The position numbers and the translations under genes were made by a program. 64,000 nucleotides of DNA, taken from assembly GCA_012103325.1 (NCBI GenBank), contig WLWY01000018.1, positions 1 to 64,000 on the forward strand, given 5' to 3'. Source of the DNA: Alphaproteobacteria bacterium (GTDB taxonomy: Bacteria > Pseudomonadota > Alphaproteobacteria > UBA8366 > GCA-2717185). The notes below the pieces were generated by a model, which was given only the letters and a program-made list of their open reading frames with translations, did no database searches and had not been told where the DNA came from. This document shows, in pieces, positions 1-7,798 of the stretch; the first letter of the stretch is position 1, and each line of letters begins with the position of its first letter.

Positions 1-1007
1 GTGTATCCGCCGGTGTCGAGATGCTGGTTCCTGAAGAATATCTTGGGGCGCAGTACGGACGCTCCCTTGTCGCCGCGCACCGCGAGAACGGTCAACGCCA
101 CCGGCTGCCCCCGGTTCGTGACGCGATAGGCAAGGCCGCATAAGCCGCGCGCCGCGCTGTCGACGAACTGTCCGCCCTTCGCAACCGTCGCCTCTATGAC
201 GATGGGCTTGGCGGTCTCGAAATTCACCGCAGCGCAGCTTTTGCCTGGAGGCGCGCGCGTCTCGATGACTGTCGTCTCAAGCTCCGCAACCGGCGGCGGT
301 GAAGCAGAGGCCTCGGCCGGCGCCGGGCGACGCTCGACCCAGAAAAGCCAAAACGCGGCGACCACGGCAGCGGAAATTGCAAACCCCGCCATAAGGGCAA
401 CAGGCATCTTGCGTCCCACCTGTGATGCGCCGGTGGCGGCCGTGGCCCGTACCGGCAGCGCGGCTACCGGCGGCCTTAGACCAAGCGTCACGAAGGCATC
501 CGTGACGGAAGAAATCGGAACGACGCGCGCAGGGATCGGATCGAGCGGCGTATTTTCGTTCGGCAGGAAAACCGAAATCTCAACACCCTGCCGCGATAGC
601 TCATCGATAAGCGCTGCCGCCCGGTCGAGTTTCGCCGGGACATCGTCGACCGCCAGCACATTCAAGTCCCGATCCACTTCACCTGTCGTCAGAATAGCCG
701 CGCCAGCGCCCTCGCCGCTCAAACCGCCCTGTGCTTGCAGACCGTGCGCGATAAACACACCGAGCTGCCAGCTCATTCCTTCCGAGATGCGCCCCGACAC
801 GTCGAGGCGGAAGGCGGAGTGCCCGAAATAGGATTCGATGACGCCGGTCGGGGACCGGACGAACGCTTCATAGGCCGGGCTGACCGGCAAGGATACCGCC
901 TTGCCGTCAAGACAGATGACGGATTGTACGCCCGGGTCCTCCGCCGTAATCCGCTGAACCTCGACCGGCCCGTCCGTTGTCAGGATGAATACGCGGATTG
1001 CGGTCAA
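1..1007 (-). CDS. Partial hypothetical bitopic membrane protein (TTG start)
   Basis: I do not recognise this protein. The frame stays open from a TTG at 1007 to the window edge (335 codons, C-terminus missing). I chose the TTG because it overlaps the TGA of the upstream gene as TTGA and has a GGAGG about 10 nt upstream. Visible parts are a soluble N-terminal domain of about 200 residues, one transmembrane helix near residues 220-240 (core MPVALMAGFAISAAVVAAFW), then a proline-rich linker and a domain with several cysteines. The topology suggests cytoplasm, one membrane pass, then periplasm. It is the last visible gene of a coupled minus-strand operon that includes a lytic transglycosylase, so an envelope role is inferred only from context. 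Confidence 0.7.
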   Translation of the reverse strand, partial: MTAIRVFILTTDGPVEVQRITAEDPGVQSVICLDGKAVSLPVSPAYEAFVRSPTGVIESYFGHSAFRLDVSGRISEGMSWQLGVFIAHGLQAQGGLSGEGAGAAILTTGEVDRDLNVLAVDDVPAKLDRAAALIDELSRQGVEISVFLPNENTPLDPIPARVVPISSVTDAFVTLGLRPPVAALPVRATAATGASQVGRKMPVALMAGFAISAAVVAAFWLFWVERRPAPAEASASPPPVAELETTVIETRAPPGKSCAAVNFETAKPIVIEATVAKGGQFVDSAARGLCGLAYRVTNRGQPVALTVLAVRGDKGASVLRPKIFFRNQHLDTGGY

Positions 1008-1555
1008 CGCAGGAACACCTCCGCATCGTTGTCGCGCAGCGCCTCGACCAGCGGCGCGCCGGCATCGGCCAGGATTTGAATGGTCCCGTCATGCGCGACC
1101 GGCAGGCGGTGTTTTTCGCACCGTCGGCCTGGACGGCACACATATAAAAGCGAAGGCGGCGCGATCAGCGGATCGGCCAGATCGATCACGATATAGACCT
1201 GCGACGGTTCGGCCCGCGACGGCCGCAAGGTAATGCGATACAGCTCGCCGTCCCGCTGGGCGACGGAACCGCTGCTGGCAGCGGCAACACGTGGAAATCG
1301 GTACTGTGCGGTCTGCTTCAGCAACCGCAGCAAATCCGCCTGGAGTGCCGGTTGCGACTCGAGTGCCGCGGCAAGGTCGGGCGTCATTTCATCTTCCGGC
1401 CCCATCACATAAGCGAACAGGTCGGAGAAACCGGCATGCCGTGGCCCGTCTTCGGCAATCGCATCGCTGACGGCATCGATCGTGCTCAACGCATCGAACA
1501 TGAACGCCGCCGCCTGCTTTTGCTGTGGTTCAAAGCTACTCCAACCAGACGTCAT
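1004..1555 (-). CDS. Hypothetical protein, 183 aa
   Basis: Unknown function. The 183-residue product has no signal peptide or membrane segment. It has a helical N-terminal part (about 1-90) and a more beta-rich C-terminal part containing LYVCRPGRRCEKHRLP, which has two close cysteines. The ATG at 1555 overlaps the stop of the upstream 543-aa gene (ATGA), and its own stop overlaps the TTG of the next gene, so translation of the three is likely coupled. The family may be confined to this operon type; I could not place it in a named family. Confidence 0.75.
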   Translation of the reverse strand: MTSGWSSFEPQQKQAAAFMFDALSTIDAVSDAIAEDGPRHAGFSDLFAYVMGPEDEMTPDLAAALESQPALQADLLRLLKQTAQYRFPRVAAASSGSVAQRDGELYRITLRPSRAEPSQVYIVIDLADPLIAPPSLLYVCRPGRRCEKHRLPVAHDGTIQILADAGAPLVEALRDNDAEVFLR

Positions 1556-3183
1556 GTGTCCGCTCCATACAACAGGTGAAATTGGCGAAGAAAGACCGCG
1601 CGATCCGCTTCGAACAGGCTGTCCCAGCCGGCCTCGCTTTTATCGAAGCGCGCCAAACGGCAATCGAATGCGCCCAGGTGCTCGCGGATCGCGAAAAGCG
1701 GTTTCCCACCCACCGCAAACCCGTCGGCCACCGTCTCGTCTCGTAAATCCTTGTCGCGAAACCCACGCCGCGAAATACCACCGAACGCCGATTTGGCCTC
1801 CGCAACGAAGGTGCGCAGCGGCGCGGTCAAATTTTCCGTCGTCGCGATAACCGTCATGAAGCGTGCCGTCACGCCATGCCGAGAAAGCGGCTCCACATTG
1901 TCCGCATAGTCATCGGTCGCGAGGAAATGCGCGGCGAGCGGACTGTAATCGAGGCTCGGACGAAGCCCCAGCAGGATCGTCATCGCCTCCGCGCGGCCCG
2001 CTTCGGCCAGCACATGGAAACTCGCGAGCAGCACCCGTTCGACATGATCCGCCAGCGAACCGTAGCCGGTGCGGCATTCATGGTAGTCCTGGGAAACGCT
2101 GCTATCGATCAGAGCCGTGAACGATGCCGCGTCGAGACGCCGGCGAAGCCCTTGCGTGATGCGCGCCTGCGCCGCCCCGAAAACCTCGCACCGCAACACC
2201 GACAATGGCAGCCTTTCGCTCAGACCATCGCCCTGTACTAAGAGATCCAGCGTCCGTGCTTCGGCCTTGGTCAGGAAGCGGATTGCATCGGATGGCGGCT
2301 GCGCCAAAAGATCGAGCGGGTTTTCCGCCTCCTCGATTACTTCGAGACCCACCCCTCTGTCGCCGGGCTCAACCTCGCCGGCCATCCAATCGGTTCCAAG
2401 GACCTTCGTATTTTCAAGCGCGTCCTGATCCTGCGCCGCGGTCATCGCCTGCATGAACCGGAGGAACGCCGTGAAGGCCGACCGGAACGTCTTGAAGTCG
2501 GCGCCGTCGTCACCGGCGGACTCGGCGAGCCAGAAGGCCATAACCGCATCGTCGCCGACCGCTTCGGGCGCTGCGTCGCCGGTCGCGGAAAGAAACGCGA
2601 TCATACGGCGGAACTTGCGCTGATTTTGGGCGCTGAGCAGATTTTCCTTCAGATAGGCATAGGCCGCCGAAGCGAGGCTCTTTGCCGCCTGGCTTGCCAC
2701 AGACGCCGAGGCATCCGGCGCCCGCACCGCTGCGACGATATCGTCGACCGCGACATAACCGATCGAAGTAACGAGGAACTCCATCATCGCGGATAGGAAT
2801 GGCATCCGGCTGTAGGTCACGACGAACCCGCCATCGGGATAACTTAGCTCCAACCCCGCCCGCGTCGCCCGAACATCTGATGCAGTACTGAGATTCCGTT
2901 CGACATAGGACCGGAACGCAGCCGGTCGCGCCGGTCCGCTGCCCCAGAAGAACGAGGCATAGCCGCCGGCGCACGCGTCCGCAGCCCGGATCAGATGACA
3001 CAACTCCAACAGCGGCGGCGCATAGACCCGGCAGACCACCGTCCGGGCAAGGTCGCGGCACAGCCCGGGCGAGAATTTCGGGACGCCATCGGCTTCCGCA
3101 TCCGCGATAACGCGAAAGACGTTTGTCAGCGCGGGGCTTTTCTCGGACTCGAGCAGCAAGCGTTCGGCGACGGCGGCCTTCAT
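1552..3183 (-). CDS. Hypothetical protein, 543 aa
   Basis: Unknown function. It is a large, mostly alpha-helical and apparently soluble protein with no signal peptide or convincing transmembrane helix. The start ATG at 3183 follows the transglycosylase stop by one base, and the stop overlaps the next start (ATGA). A 543-residue helical protein set between small envelope proteins could be a cytoplasmic scaffold or an energising partner, but no motif I can see supports a specific role. Codon use matches its neighbours, so it does not look foreign. Confidence 0.78.
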   Translation of the reverse strand: MKAAVAERLLLESEKSPALTNVFRVIADAEADGVPKFSPGLCRDLARTVVCRVYAPPLLELCHLIRAADACAGGYASFFWGSGPARPAAFRSYVERNLSTASDVRATRAGLELSYPDGGFVVTYSRMPFLSAMMEFLVTSIGYVAVDDIVAAVRAPDASASVASQAAKSLASAAYAYLKENLLSAQNQRKFRRMIAFLSATGDAAPEAVGDDAVMAFWLAESAGDDGADFKTFRSAFTAFLRFMQAMTAAQDQDALENTKVLGTDWMAGEVEPGDRGVGLEVIEEAENPLDLLAQPPSDAIRFLTKAEARTLDLLVQGDGLSERLPLSVLRCEVFGAAQARITQGLRRRLDAASFTALIDSSVSQDYHECRTGYGSLADHVERVLLASFHVLAEAGRAEAMTILLGLRPSLDYSPLAAHFLATDDYADNVEPLSRHGVTARFMTVIATTENLTAPLRTFVAEAKSAFGGISRRGFRDKDLRDETVADGFAVGGKPLFAIREHLGAFDCRLARFDKSEAGWDSLFEADRAVFLRQFHLLYGADT

Positions 3184-3184
3184 G

Positions 3185-3715
3185 TCAAATCCGCCTCCCC
3201 TGCGCCAGCCGGGTCCGGTAGTGGCGCTGCAGTTTGCGCACCTTCTTCACGTACCGCGCCGTCGCCGGAATGATCCGCGCGTTCGGCCACGTGCCCACGG
3301 CGGAGCCGCCATTGTAATAGGACAGCGCCAGATCGACCCGCCCGCGATACCGCTTCACCAACCGGTTGAGGAAGTGCAGCCCAAGCCGGATGTTGATGCG
3401 CGGCTCCCACAATCGGTCGGGATTGATCCCATATTCGCCCCGCGCAGTCGCGGGCATGATCTGCATGACACCCCGCGCACCAGCACTGCTGCGCGCCTTT
3501 GGGTCGAAGTACGATTCGGCATGGGCCACGGCCAGGGCAAGCGACGGGGGGACGCCCATATTGACGGCCTCCCGCGCAACCATCTCCTTCACCGCCGGCC
3601 GGTCGAGCGAGCGCCGCGCCTCCGCGGTGGACATACAGCCGCTCGCGCCGAACCCAATTGCGACGAACAGGGCGGCGGCCAACCAATGCGGCGTGCGGTA
3701 AAGGGGGTCAGCCAT
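3185..3715 (-). CDS. Lytic transglycosylase, SLT family lipoprotein
   Basis: Predicted soluble-lytic-transglycosylase-type enzyme that cleaves the MurNAc-GlcNAc bond of peptidoglycan. The 176-residue protein starts with a lipoprotein-type signal ending in GASGC (Cys27), so it is probably membrane anchored facing the periplasm. The SLT domain spans about residues 44-165. The catalytic Glu is E67 in AHAES, followed by GVMQIMPATA, a GLHFLNRLVKRY helix and the LSYYNGG segment, all in family order. It is one of the smallest SLT enzymes, with no accessory domain. The gene lies 3 nt from a degenerate copy of itself upstream and one base from the 543-aa gene downstream, so it is co-expressed with both. 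Confidence 0.9.
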   Translation of the reverse strand: MADPLYRTPHWLAAALFVAIGFGASGCMSTAEARRSLDRPAVKEMVAREAVNMGVPPSLALAVAHAESYFDPKARSSAGARGVMQIMPATARGEYGINPDRLWEPRINIRLGLHFLNRLVKRYRGRVDLALSYYNGGSAVGTWPNARIIPATARYVKKVRKLQRHYRTRLAQGRRI

Positions 3716-3718
3716 CGC

Positions 3719-4234
3719 TCAGCCTCGCCGCCGCAACGGAAAATCGTCGAGCGTCCGGCGCGCCCGTCTCACGCGCGAAGCCATCGTGCCATCGAAATCG
3801 TCGAGTGTCGGCCTGGCCGCCCGCGGCGGCGATCTAAGCGCCTGGATTGCGGCGCGTGCGTCCGCGTCGAAATGGCGGACCCATGCCTGCACCTCGGCGA
3901 CGTAGCGGCGCGGCGCCAGACCGCGGAAACCGCTTTTTTCCCGATGGTGCAGCAAAGCCAAATCTCGGCGTTCAGGATAGCGTTTCAGCAGAACGCCAAG
4001 TGCTTCGATATCGGCCCGTATGCCGCGCCGCGTATGACGGGTATCCGCGACCGTCGCCACGGCAAGCGCCAACGACGGCGAAACATCGGCGCGCAATGCT
4101 TCTTCGATGATGGCGTGCTCCCTTTCCGGCAGCATGGCCCCACGCGCGATGCCGGCGTTCAGCACGAAAATCACGGCGGCAATCGCCGCAACCTGCAAAA
4201 TGGAATCGACAATCGCGATCGGTTCGCGCGTCAT
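3719..4234 (-). CDS. Degenerate (probably inactive) transglycosylase paralogue
   Basis: This 171-residue protein has an N-terminal hydrophobic helix (about 13-30) that could be a signal or anchor. Residues 45-65 read EALRADVSPSLALAVATVAD and match the SLT segment EAVNMGVPPSLALAVAHAES of the next gene. The catalytic Glu position holds Asp (D64), and the MQIMPATA block is missing. The LLKRYPERRDLALLHH stretch and a late RYV..V..W.RHF match the C-terminal half of the SLT fold. I infer a duplicated transglycosylase that has lost catalysis, perhaps kept as a binding or regulatory partner. The start overlaps the upstream stop (ATGA). Confidence 0.72.
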   Translation of the reverse strand: MTREPIAIVDSILQVAAIAAVIFVLNAGIARGAMLPEREHAIIEEALRADVSPSLALAVATVADTRHTRRGIRADIEALGVLLKRYPERRDLALLHHREKSGFRGLAPRRYVAEVQAWVRHFDADARAAIQALRSPPRAARPTLDDFDGTMASRVRRARRTLDDFPLRRRG

Positions 4235-4638
4235 CGCGGCACCTCTTTCAAGGCGCGGAGCCAGTCGGGATCGAGGGTCGACACGATCAGATCGTCGGCC
4301 GCAAGCCTGGTCCGCGCCGTCATCGCCTCGCCCAGAGGCAGGGCCGGGTCGATGGCAAGGATGAGACGGCCCGCGGGCGCGAGCGTTGCCGGATCGACCG
4401 GCTTCAACTGCGCGTCGAAATACCGGCCCTGGTGATAGACCACCACGGTGTCCTGCGTTTCCACGTCTACGGCCCCGCGCGCCGACGTGGACGGTGCCAA
4501 AATCGCTGCGGCAACGGCCTGGCTGCTTTGTTGTGCCGTGCCCATGGAAACCATCGTCAGGACCATGATGCTGAAAAATCCCATCGCGAGCGCCAGCGCG
4601 ATTTCCGCCATCGGATTGCCTTGCGAACCGTCATGCAT
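4231..4638 (-). CDS. Small single-pass membrane protein, 135 aa
   Basis: Unknown function. One transmembrane helix lies at about residues 10-32 (MAEIALALAMGFFSIMVLTM), followed by a region of about 100 residues predicted outside the cytoplasm. The NPMAEIAL start of the helix is faintly reminiscent of MotB/ExbD-type or TadE-like anchors, but I see no partner TolQ/ExbB gene and no peptidoglycan-binding motif, so this is not assigned. It is the first gene of the coupled group 4638 to 1 and overlaps the pseudo-transglycosylase by 4 nt. Confidence 0.7.
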   Translation of the reverse strand: MHDGSQGNPMAEIALALAMGFFSIMVLTMVSMGTAQQSSQAVAAAILAPSTSARGAVDVETQDTVVVYHQGRYFDAQLKPVDPATLAPAGRLILAIDPALPLGEAMTARTRLAADDLIVSTLDPDWLRALKEVPR

Positions 4639-4674
4639 ATCGCTTTTCCTTTACTCCCGCACCGGACTCTTCTA

Positions 4675-4694
4675 CCCCCGGTTATGAACGGGGG
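4675..4694 (-). other. Short perfect hairpin between two envelope genes
   Basis: A 6-bp perfect inverted repeat, CCCCCG at 4675-4680 and CGGGGG at 4689-4694, has an 8-nt loop. It lies between the stop of the 395-aa gene (4724) and the start of the small membrane protein (4638). No T-run follows, so it is not a classical terminator. It may attenuate transcription or protect mRNA ends between the two halves of the operon. Confidence 0.4.
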
Positions 4695-4723
4695 AGGACC
4701 GATTTTGCGGCTACAGCAAACGG

Positions 4724-5911
4724 CTACCGGCTACGCGTTCGCAGGCTCGCAACGAGGGCCCGCGTCATGCGGCCGTCGGTTCCCAGGCCGTTATTGCGCT
4801 GAAATGCGGCAATAGCGCGCCGCATTTGTGGATTAAGTATGCCGTCGACTGGTCCGGGGTCGTAGCCCAACGTATGCAGCAGGCGTTGGGCTTCGGCGAC
4901 CGTTTCGCGCCCCGCAACGCGGGTTGGATGGCGACGCGGTGCCGGGCTGGGTTCCGTCCGCTGCCAAGGGAGTTCCACCGACGCGACCACCGGGGTGGAC
5001 TCCTGTTTTGGTCCCAAGGCGAGACTGGCCGGTATCGAGTCCGTTCGGATTCTCTCGCGCCACGTCACGGCGACGCCGTCGCGGTCCCGCAAGGACAGGC
5101 TCAACTCGACCGACCGGCCGAGCGGCCAATAGGTGCCGATCAGACGATAGACGCCCGGTCCTGTCTCATCGCCGCCGCCGTCGGAACGGACCCGCAGCCC
5201 GGAGGCGGACAAAACGCCGGTGGCCCCACGCCGAAACTCATCCGCGACCCGGTCGCGGAGATAGTGCGAAAACGGCGTTTCCGCTGTCTCGCTGCGGTAG
5301 CGGATATCGCCGATACGGACCTCTTCAAGCCCATCAACCCGCTGCGCCAGATACTGCGTCGCCGCAGACAGCGCCTGATCCAGGTTCAGCGCCGCCTGCA
5401 ACACATCGCTGTCCCGCACCCGAAACCGCTGCGCCTTGGTACTGGCCAGCACGGCGCCGTCCCCGGTCGCAACCGCCTTATAGGCGAGGACCATGTCATC
5501 GCCGGCGCGCCGCAGCGTGCCGATAACCAGGACATCGGCCCGCGCATTCTCAAGCAACGTTTCCGCCGGATCCCGCGGTCCCGGCACGGCTGTTTGCGAG
5601 ACGTCCCGGACGAGGGATTTCAACGCGCCCCTCGCCACGAAGACGTGTCGGCCGCTGCTCTTGCGAATCAGCGCGGACAAAAGCGATGCGTTGAATTCAT
5701 TCGCCGCCTCCGGCGCGATCGGCACGTCCTTCGCCGCGAAGGCCTGCACCGCAATGCGAACCTGGGGCGCATCCGGAACGCCATCGAGTATTTCTTCGGC
5801 AAACCGGTCCGCGATCCAGCCGTCAATCGTATTGGCGAGCACCGGGACCGGCGCCGCGATAACCGCGATCAGCAATATAATTCGAAACCCACGCCAGTGC
5901 TTCATGGCCAT
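4724..5911 (-). CDS. Secreted protein with FlgO-like domain and C-terminal peptidoglycan-binding domain
   Basis: Predicted periplasmic protein of 395 residues. A signal peptide covers about residues 1-27, ending at VPVLA. Residues 45-190 resemble the FlgO/TolB-N-like fold (VRIAVQAFAAKDVPIAPEAA, ADVLVIGTLRR), which is found in outer-membrane-linked proteins. The last 60 residues form a PG_binding_1 domain (AQRLLHTLGYDPGPVDGILN, then AIAAFQRNNGLGTDGRMT), which in this family binds peptidoglycan. It follows the 303-aa secreted protein by 24 nt, which fits one transcript. The FlgO similarity is from pattern memory and is weaker than the C-terminal call. Confidence 0.78.
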   Translation of the reverse strand: MAMKHWRGFRIILLIAVIAAPVPVLANTIDGWIADRFAEEILDGVPDAPQVRIAVQAFAAKDVPIAPEAANEFNASLLSALIRKSSGRHVFVARGALKSLVRDVSQTAVPGPRDPAETLLENARADVLVIGTLRRAGDDMVLAYKAVATGDGAVLASTKAQRFRVRDSDVLQAALNLDQALSAATQYLAQRVDGLEEVRIGDIRYRSETAETPFSHYLRDRVADEFRRGATGVLSASGLRVRSDGGGDETGPGVYRLIGTYWPLGRSVELSLSLRDRDGVAVTWRERIRTDSIPASLALGPKQESTPVVASVELPWQRTEPSPAPRRHPTRVAGRETVAEAQRLLHTLGYDPGPVDGILNPQMRRAIAAFQRNNGLGTDGRMTRALVASLRTRSR

Positions 5912-5935
5912 CCCGCGCGATGCGCGCTCCCCATT

Positions 5936-6847
5936 CTACCAGTCGCCCTTTTTGAAGCCGCGCTGTGCACGCGGACTAATTTTCGCGATCGTGAAGACGT
6001 TGCCGGAAAAGTCGATGCGGCCCCGCACGCCCATATGGGCCAGCATCTTCTTCAGGTTCCGGTACAGCCGTCCGCTGCTGGCGCCCGACTCGTACCAGAA
6101 CTCGTGATGGCGCGTGCCGACCCGGACCGGGCGATGCCGCGCATAATCGCTGAAGACGACGAGATATTCCTCGATCCCCGTCACGTCTTCGGGCGTGAAC
6201 CCGTCGAGCACCAGCGCGTAGCCGTTCGGTGCGGCGGCGAGCGTCCGGTCGGCGGGCTGCGGCGTCGCCGGCTCGGGATCGCTCACCCAGATCAGCTTCT
6301 CGGCCAGCGCCGCGCCCATGTCGCGGGCCAGGATCTGCGCCTCGCGGCCGATAATTTCCATCAGGCAGGGTCGCGCGCAATCGGATGGCGCGCGGCGCAA
6401 GCGCGGCGACGCCAGTTCGAAGGTGGCGAGAAGCTGTCCGGTCCGCACGTTCAGCATGCGGCCCGAGACCCGCGCGCCCAGCCAGGTGCCGTAGTCGTTT
6501 TCGCGCGCCTTGGTATAGGTCGAGAAGACGACGACGATATCGAGCGGCGGCCGCTTGGCGGTGCGGGCGGCGACAACGATATTGCGGTCCGTGCGGCGGC
6601 TGCGGTCCGCGCTCGGCCGGAACAGACCGACCGCGTCGAAAACGTCGAAGCCCGCCTCATGCAGTTGGTCGGACAGTGCTGTCGCCGCGCGGGTCTGAAT
6701 ACGGCTGCCATGACGCACCGACGCGGGATCGGAATCGACTCCGACGACCACGATGTTGGGTTTCCCTCCCGCCTGCGCCGCGTTCAGCAGCAACGCGCAG
6801 AGCATAAGCGCCGCCCCCAACACTGCGATCAACCGAATACCGAACAT
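5936..6847 (-). CDS. Secreted hypothetical protein, 303 aa
   Basis: Unknown function. The product has a signal peptide (about 1-26, ending NAAQA). The mature part has an alpha/beta pattern with IVVVGVDSD near its start and two cysteines (SDCARPC) around residue 160, which could form a disulfide in the periplasm. The early region, with a repeated string of hydrophobic strands and a DIVVVFSTYTKA segment, resembles the TolB-N/FlgO-type fold of its downstream neighbour. I infer related folds in tandem but cannot confirm that. It sits between the 17 kDa-antigen-like gene and the FlgO-like gene in the same direction. Confidence 0.7.
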   Translation of the reverse strand: MFGIRLIAVLGAALMLCALLLNAAQAGGKPNIVVVGVDSDPASVRHGSRIQTRAATALSDQLHEAGFDVFDAVGLFRPSADRSRRTDRNIVVAARTAKRPPLDIVVVFSTYTKARENDYGTWLGARVSGRMLNVRTGQLLATFELASPRLRRAPSDCARPCLMEIIGREAQILARDMGAALAEKLIWVSDPEPATPQPADRTLAAAPNGYALVLDGFTPEDVTGIEEYLVVFSDYARHRPVRVGTRHHEFWYESGASSGRLYRNLKKMLAHMGVRGRIDFSGNVFTIAKISPRAQRGFKKGDW

Positions 6848-6881
6848 GAAATGCGCTCCCCTTCGCTGACCGGGCCGCGCC

Positions 6882-7541
6882 CTATTTCACGTTCTTCCAG
6901 CTGCCGTCCGGCTGACGGCAGGCAGTGCCATACAGTTTTTCCTCATAACCGCCGACCACGCCCCAGGTCGTATATTCGCGGCAATAGCGGTTCTCCGCGA
7001 CCTTGTAGGTCTTGGTGGGGACCACCTTGTACGTGCCGCCGGTCTGCGTGTTGCGCCAGGCGATCGTGTTCCCCGTGCGACTAGTTTCCAGCGCCTGGTT
7101 GACCTGATACTGGTCGGTCCGATCCATCGACCGGCCGAGATTGCCGCCGATCAGCGCGCCCAGCAGCCCGCCGCCGATGATCGCCACCGTGCGCCCGCTG
7201 CCCTTGCCGATCTGGGTGCCGGTCGCCGCACCGATTGCCGCGCCGATCAAGCCGCCAACCAGGGCGTTGTTCGAGCCCTGCCGGTAGCGCTGCGACGGGT
7301 AGGCGCTATGCCGCACGATCCGGCGCGGTTGGTAATAATAATAATCGTGGCGGTGATGATGCCGCCGCCAGTGCCGGTGATGCCGCTTCCGCGCGGCCCA
7401 GCGGTAGTCGTACTTCTTCCAGTAGCCGTGGCCGTGCCGCTTGTGATCCGCCTTGGCGGCGCTGCTGACCGCCGGCGTGATCATGGCGACGGCGAAGATG
7501 CCGATAACGATTTTCCGTAACACCGTCGTCCGTTTGTTCAT
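6882..7541 (-). CDS. 17 kDa surface-antigen-like protein with glycine-zipper and His-rich segment
   Basis: Predicted exported protein of 219 residues. The signal peptide (about 1-30) is followed by a strongly basic, aromatic and His-rich segment (HRHWRRHHHRHDYYYY). Next comes a glycine-zipper membrane region (LVGGLIGAAIGAATGTQIGK and GGGLLGALIGGNLGRSMDRT) typical of Rickettsia 17 kDa antigen and SlyB-type outer-membrane proteins. The C-terminal part (CREYTTWGVVGG, YGTACRQPDGSW) is the usual 17 kDa-antigen tail. I chose ATG 7541 rather than the GTG three bases upstream because GGAGG lies 5 nt before it. It probably leads the minus-strand run, with an AT-rich promoter region upstream. Confidence 0.85.
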   Translation of the reverse strand: MNKRTTVLRKIVIGIFAVAMITPAVSSAAKADHKRHGHGYWKKYDYRWAARKRHHRHWRRHHHRHDYYYYQPRRIVRHSAYPSQRYRQGSNNALVGGLIGAAIGAATGTQIGKGSGRTVAIIGGGLLGALIGGNLGRSMDRTDQYQVNQALETSRTGNTIAWRNTQTGGTYKVVPTKTYKVAENRYCREYTTWGVVGGYEEKLYGTACRQPDGSWKNVK

Positions 7542-7798
7542 CACCGCCTCCTTGTTCCACCACGCGCGGGCTCGATCGGCTTATGATCAATCGCCTTATG
7601 AAAAGATCAGGGTCTACCGACGTCCCGCCTCATTAATAAAATATATTACATGCATAAATGATGTTATTAATGTTGTCAATTATAATTTCATAACCCCGCC
7701 TAGCGGCATACCGGTAGAAAACCGGTCTTTTCTCTTCCCTTGACCGGGGGTAATAGGCTTTAAGCATTGGGAAATTGCCGTCGAAGGAGCCAGCCGTT
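7542..7798. promoter_or_regulatory. Divergent intergenic region with AT-rich core
   Basis: 257 bp separate the 17 kDa-antigen-like gene (minus) from the aminotransferase (plus). The segment 7632-7692 is much richer in A+T than the surroundings and is the likely place for promoters in both directions. I cannot assign exact -35/-10 boxes. An AAGGAG lies 9 nt before the aminotransferase ATG. Confidence 0.4.

Noticed and set aside
1863..2456. Several plus-strand frames of 80-120 codons opposite the 543-aa gene
   Set aside because: They are Arg/Pro/Ala-rich shadows in GC-rich DNA with no motifs, lying wholly within a better minus-strand gene.
4231..4638. Assigning the 135-aa membrane protein as ExbD/MotB or a Zorya-type component
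   Set aside because: Only the NPMAEIAL-type helix start is reminiscent; there is no ExbB/MotA-like partner and no peptidoglycan-binding domain.
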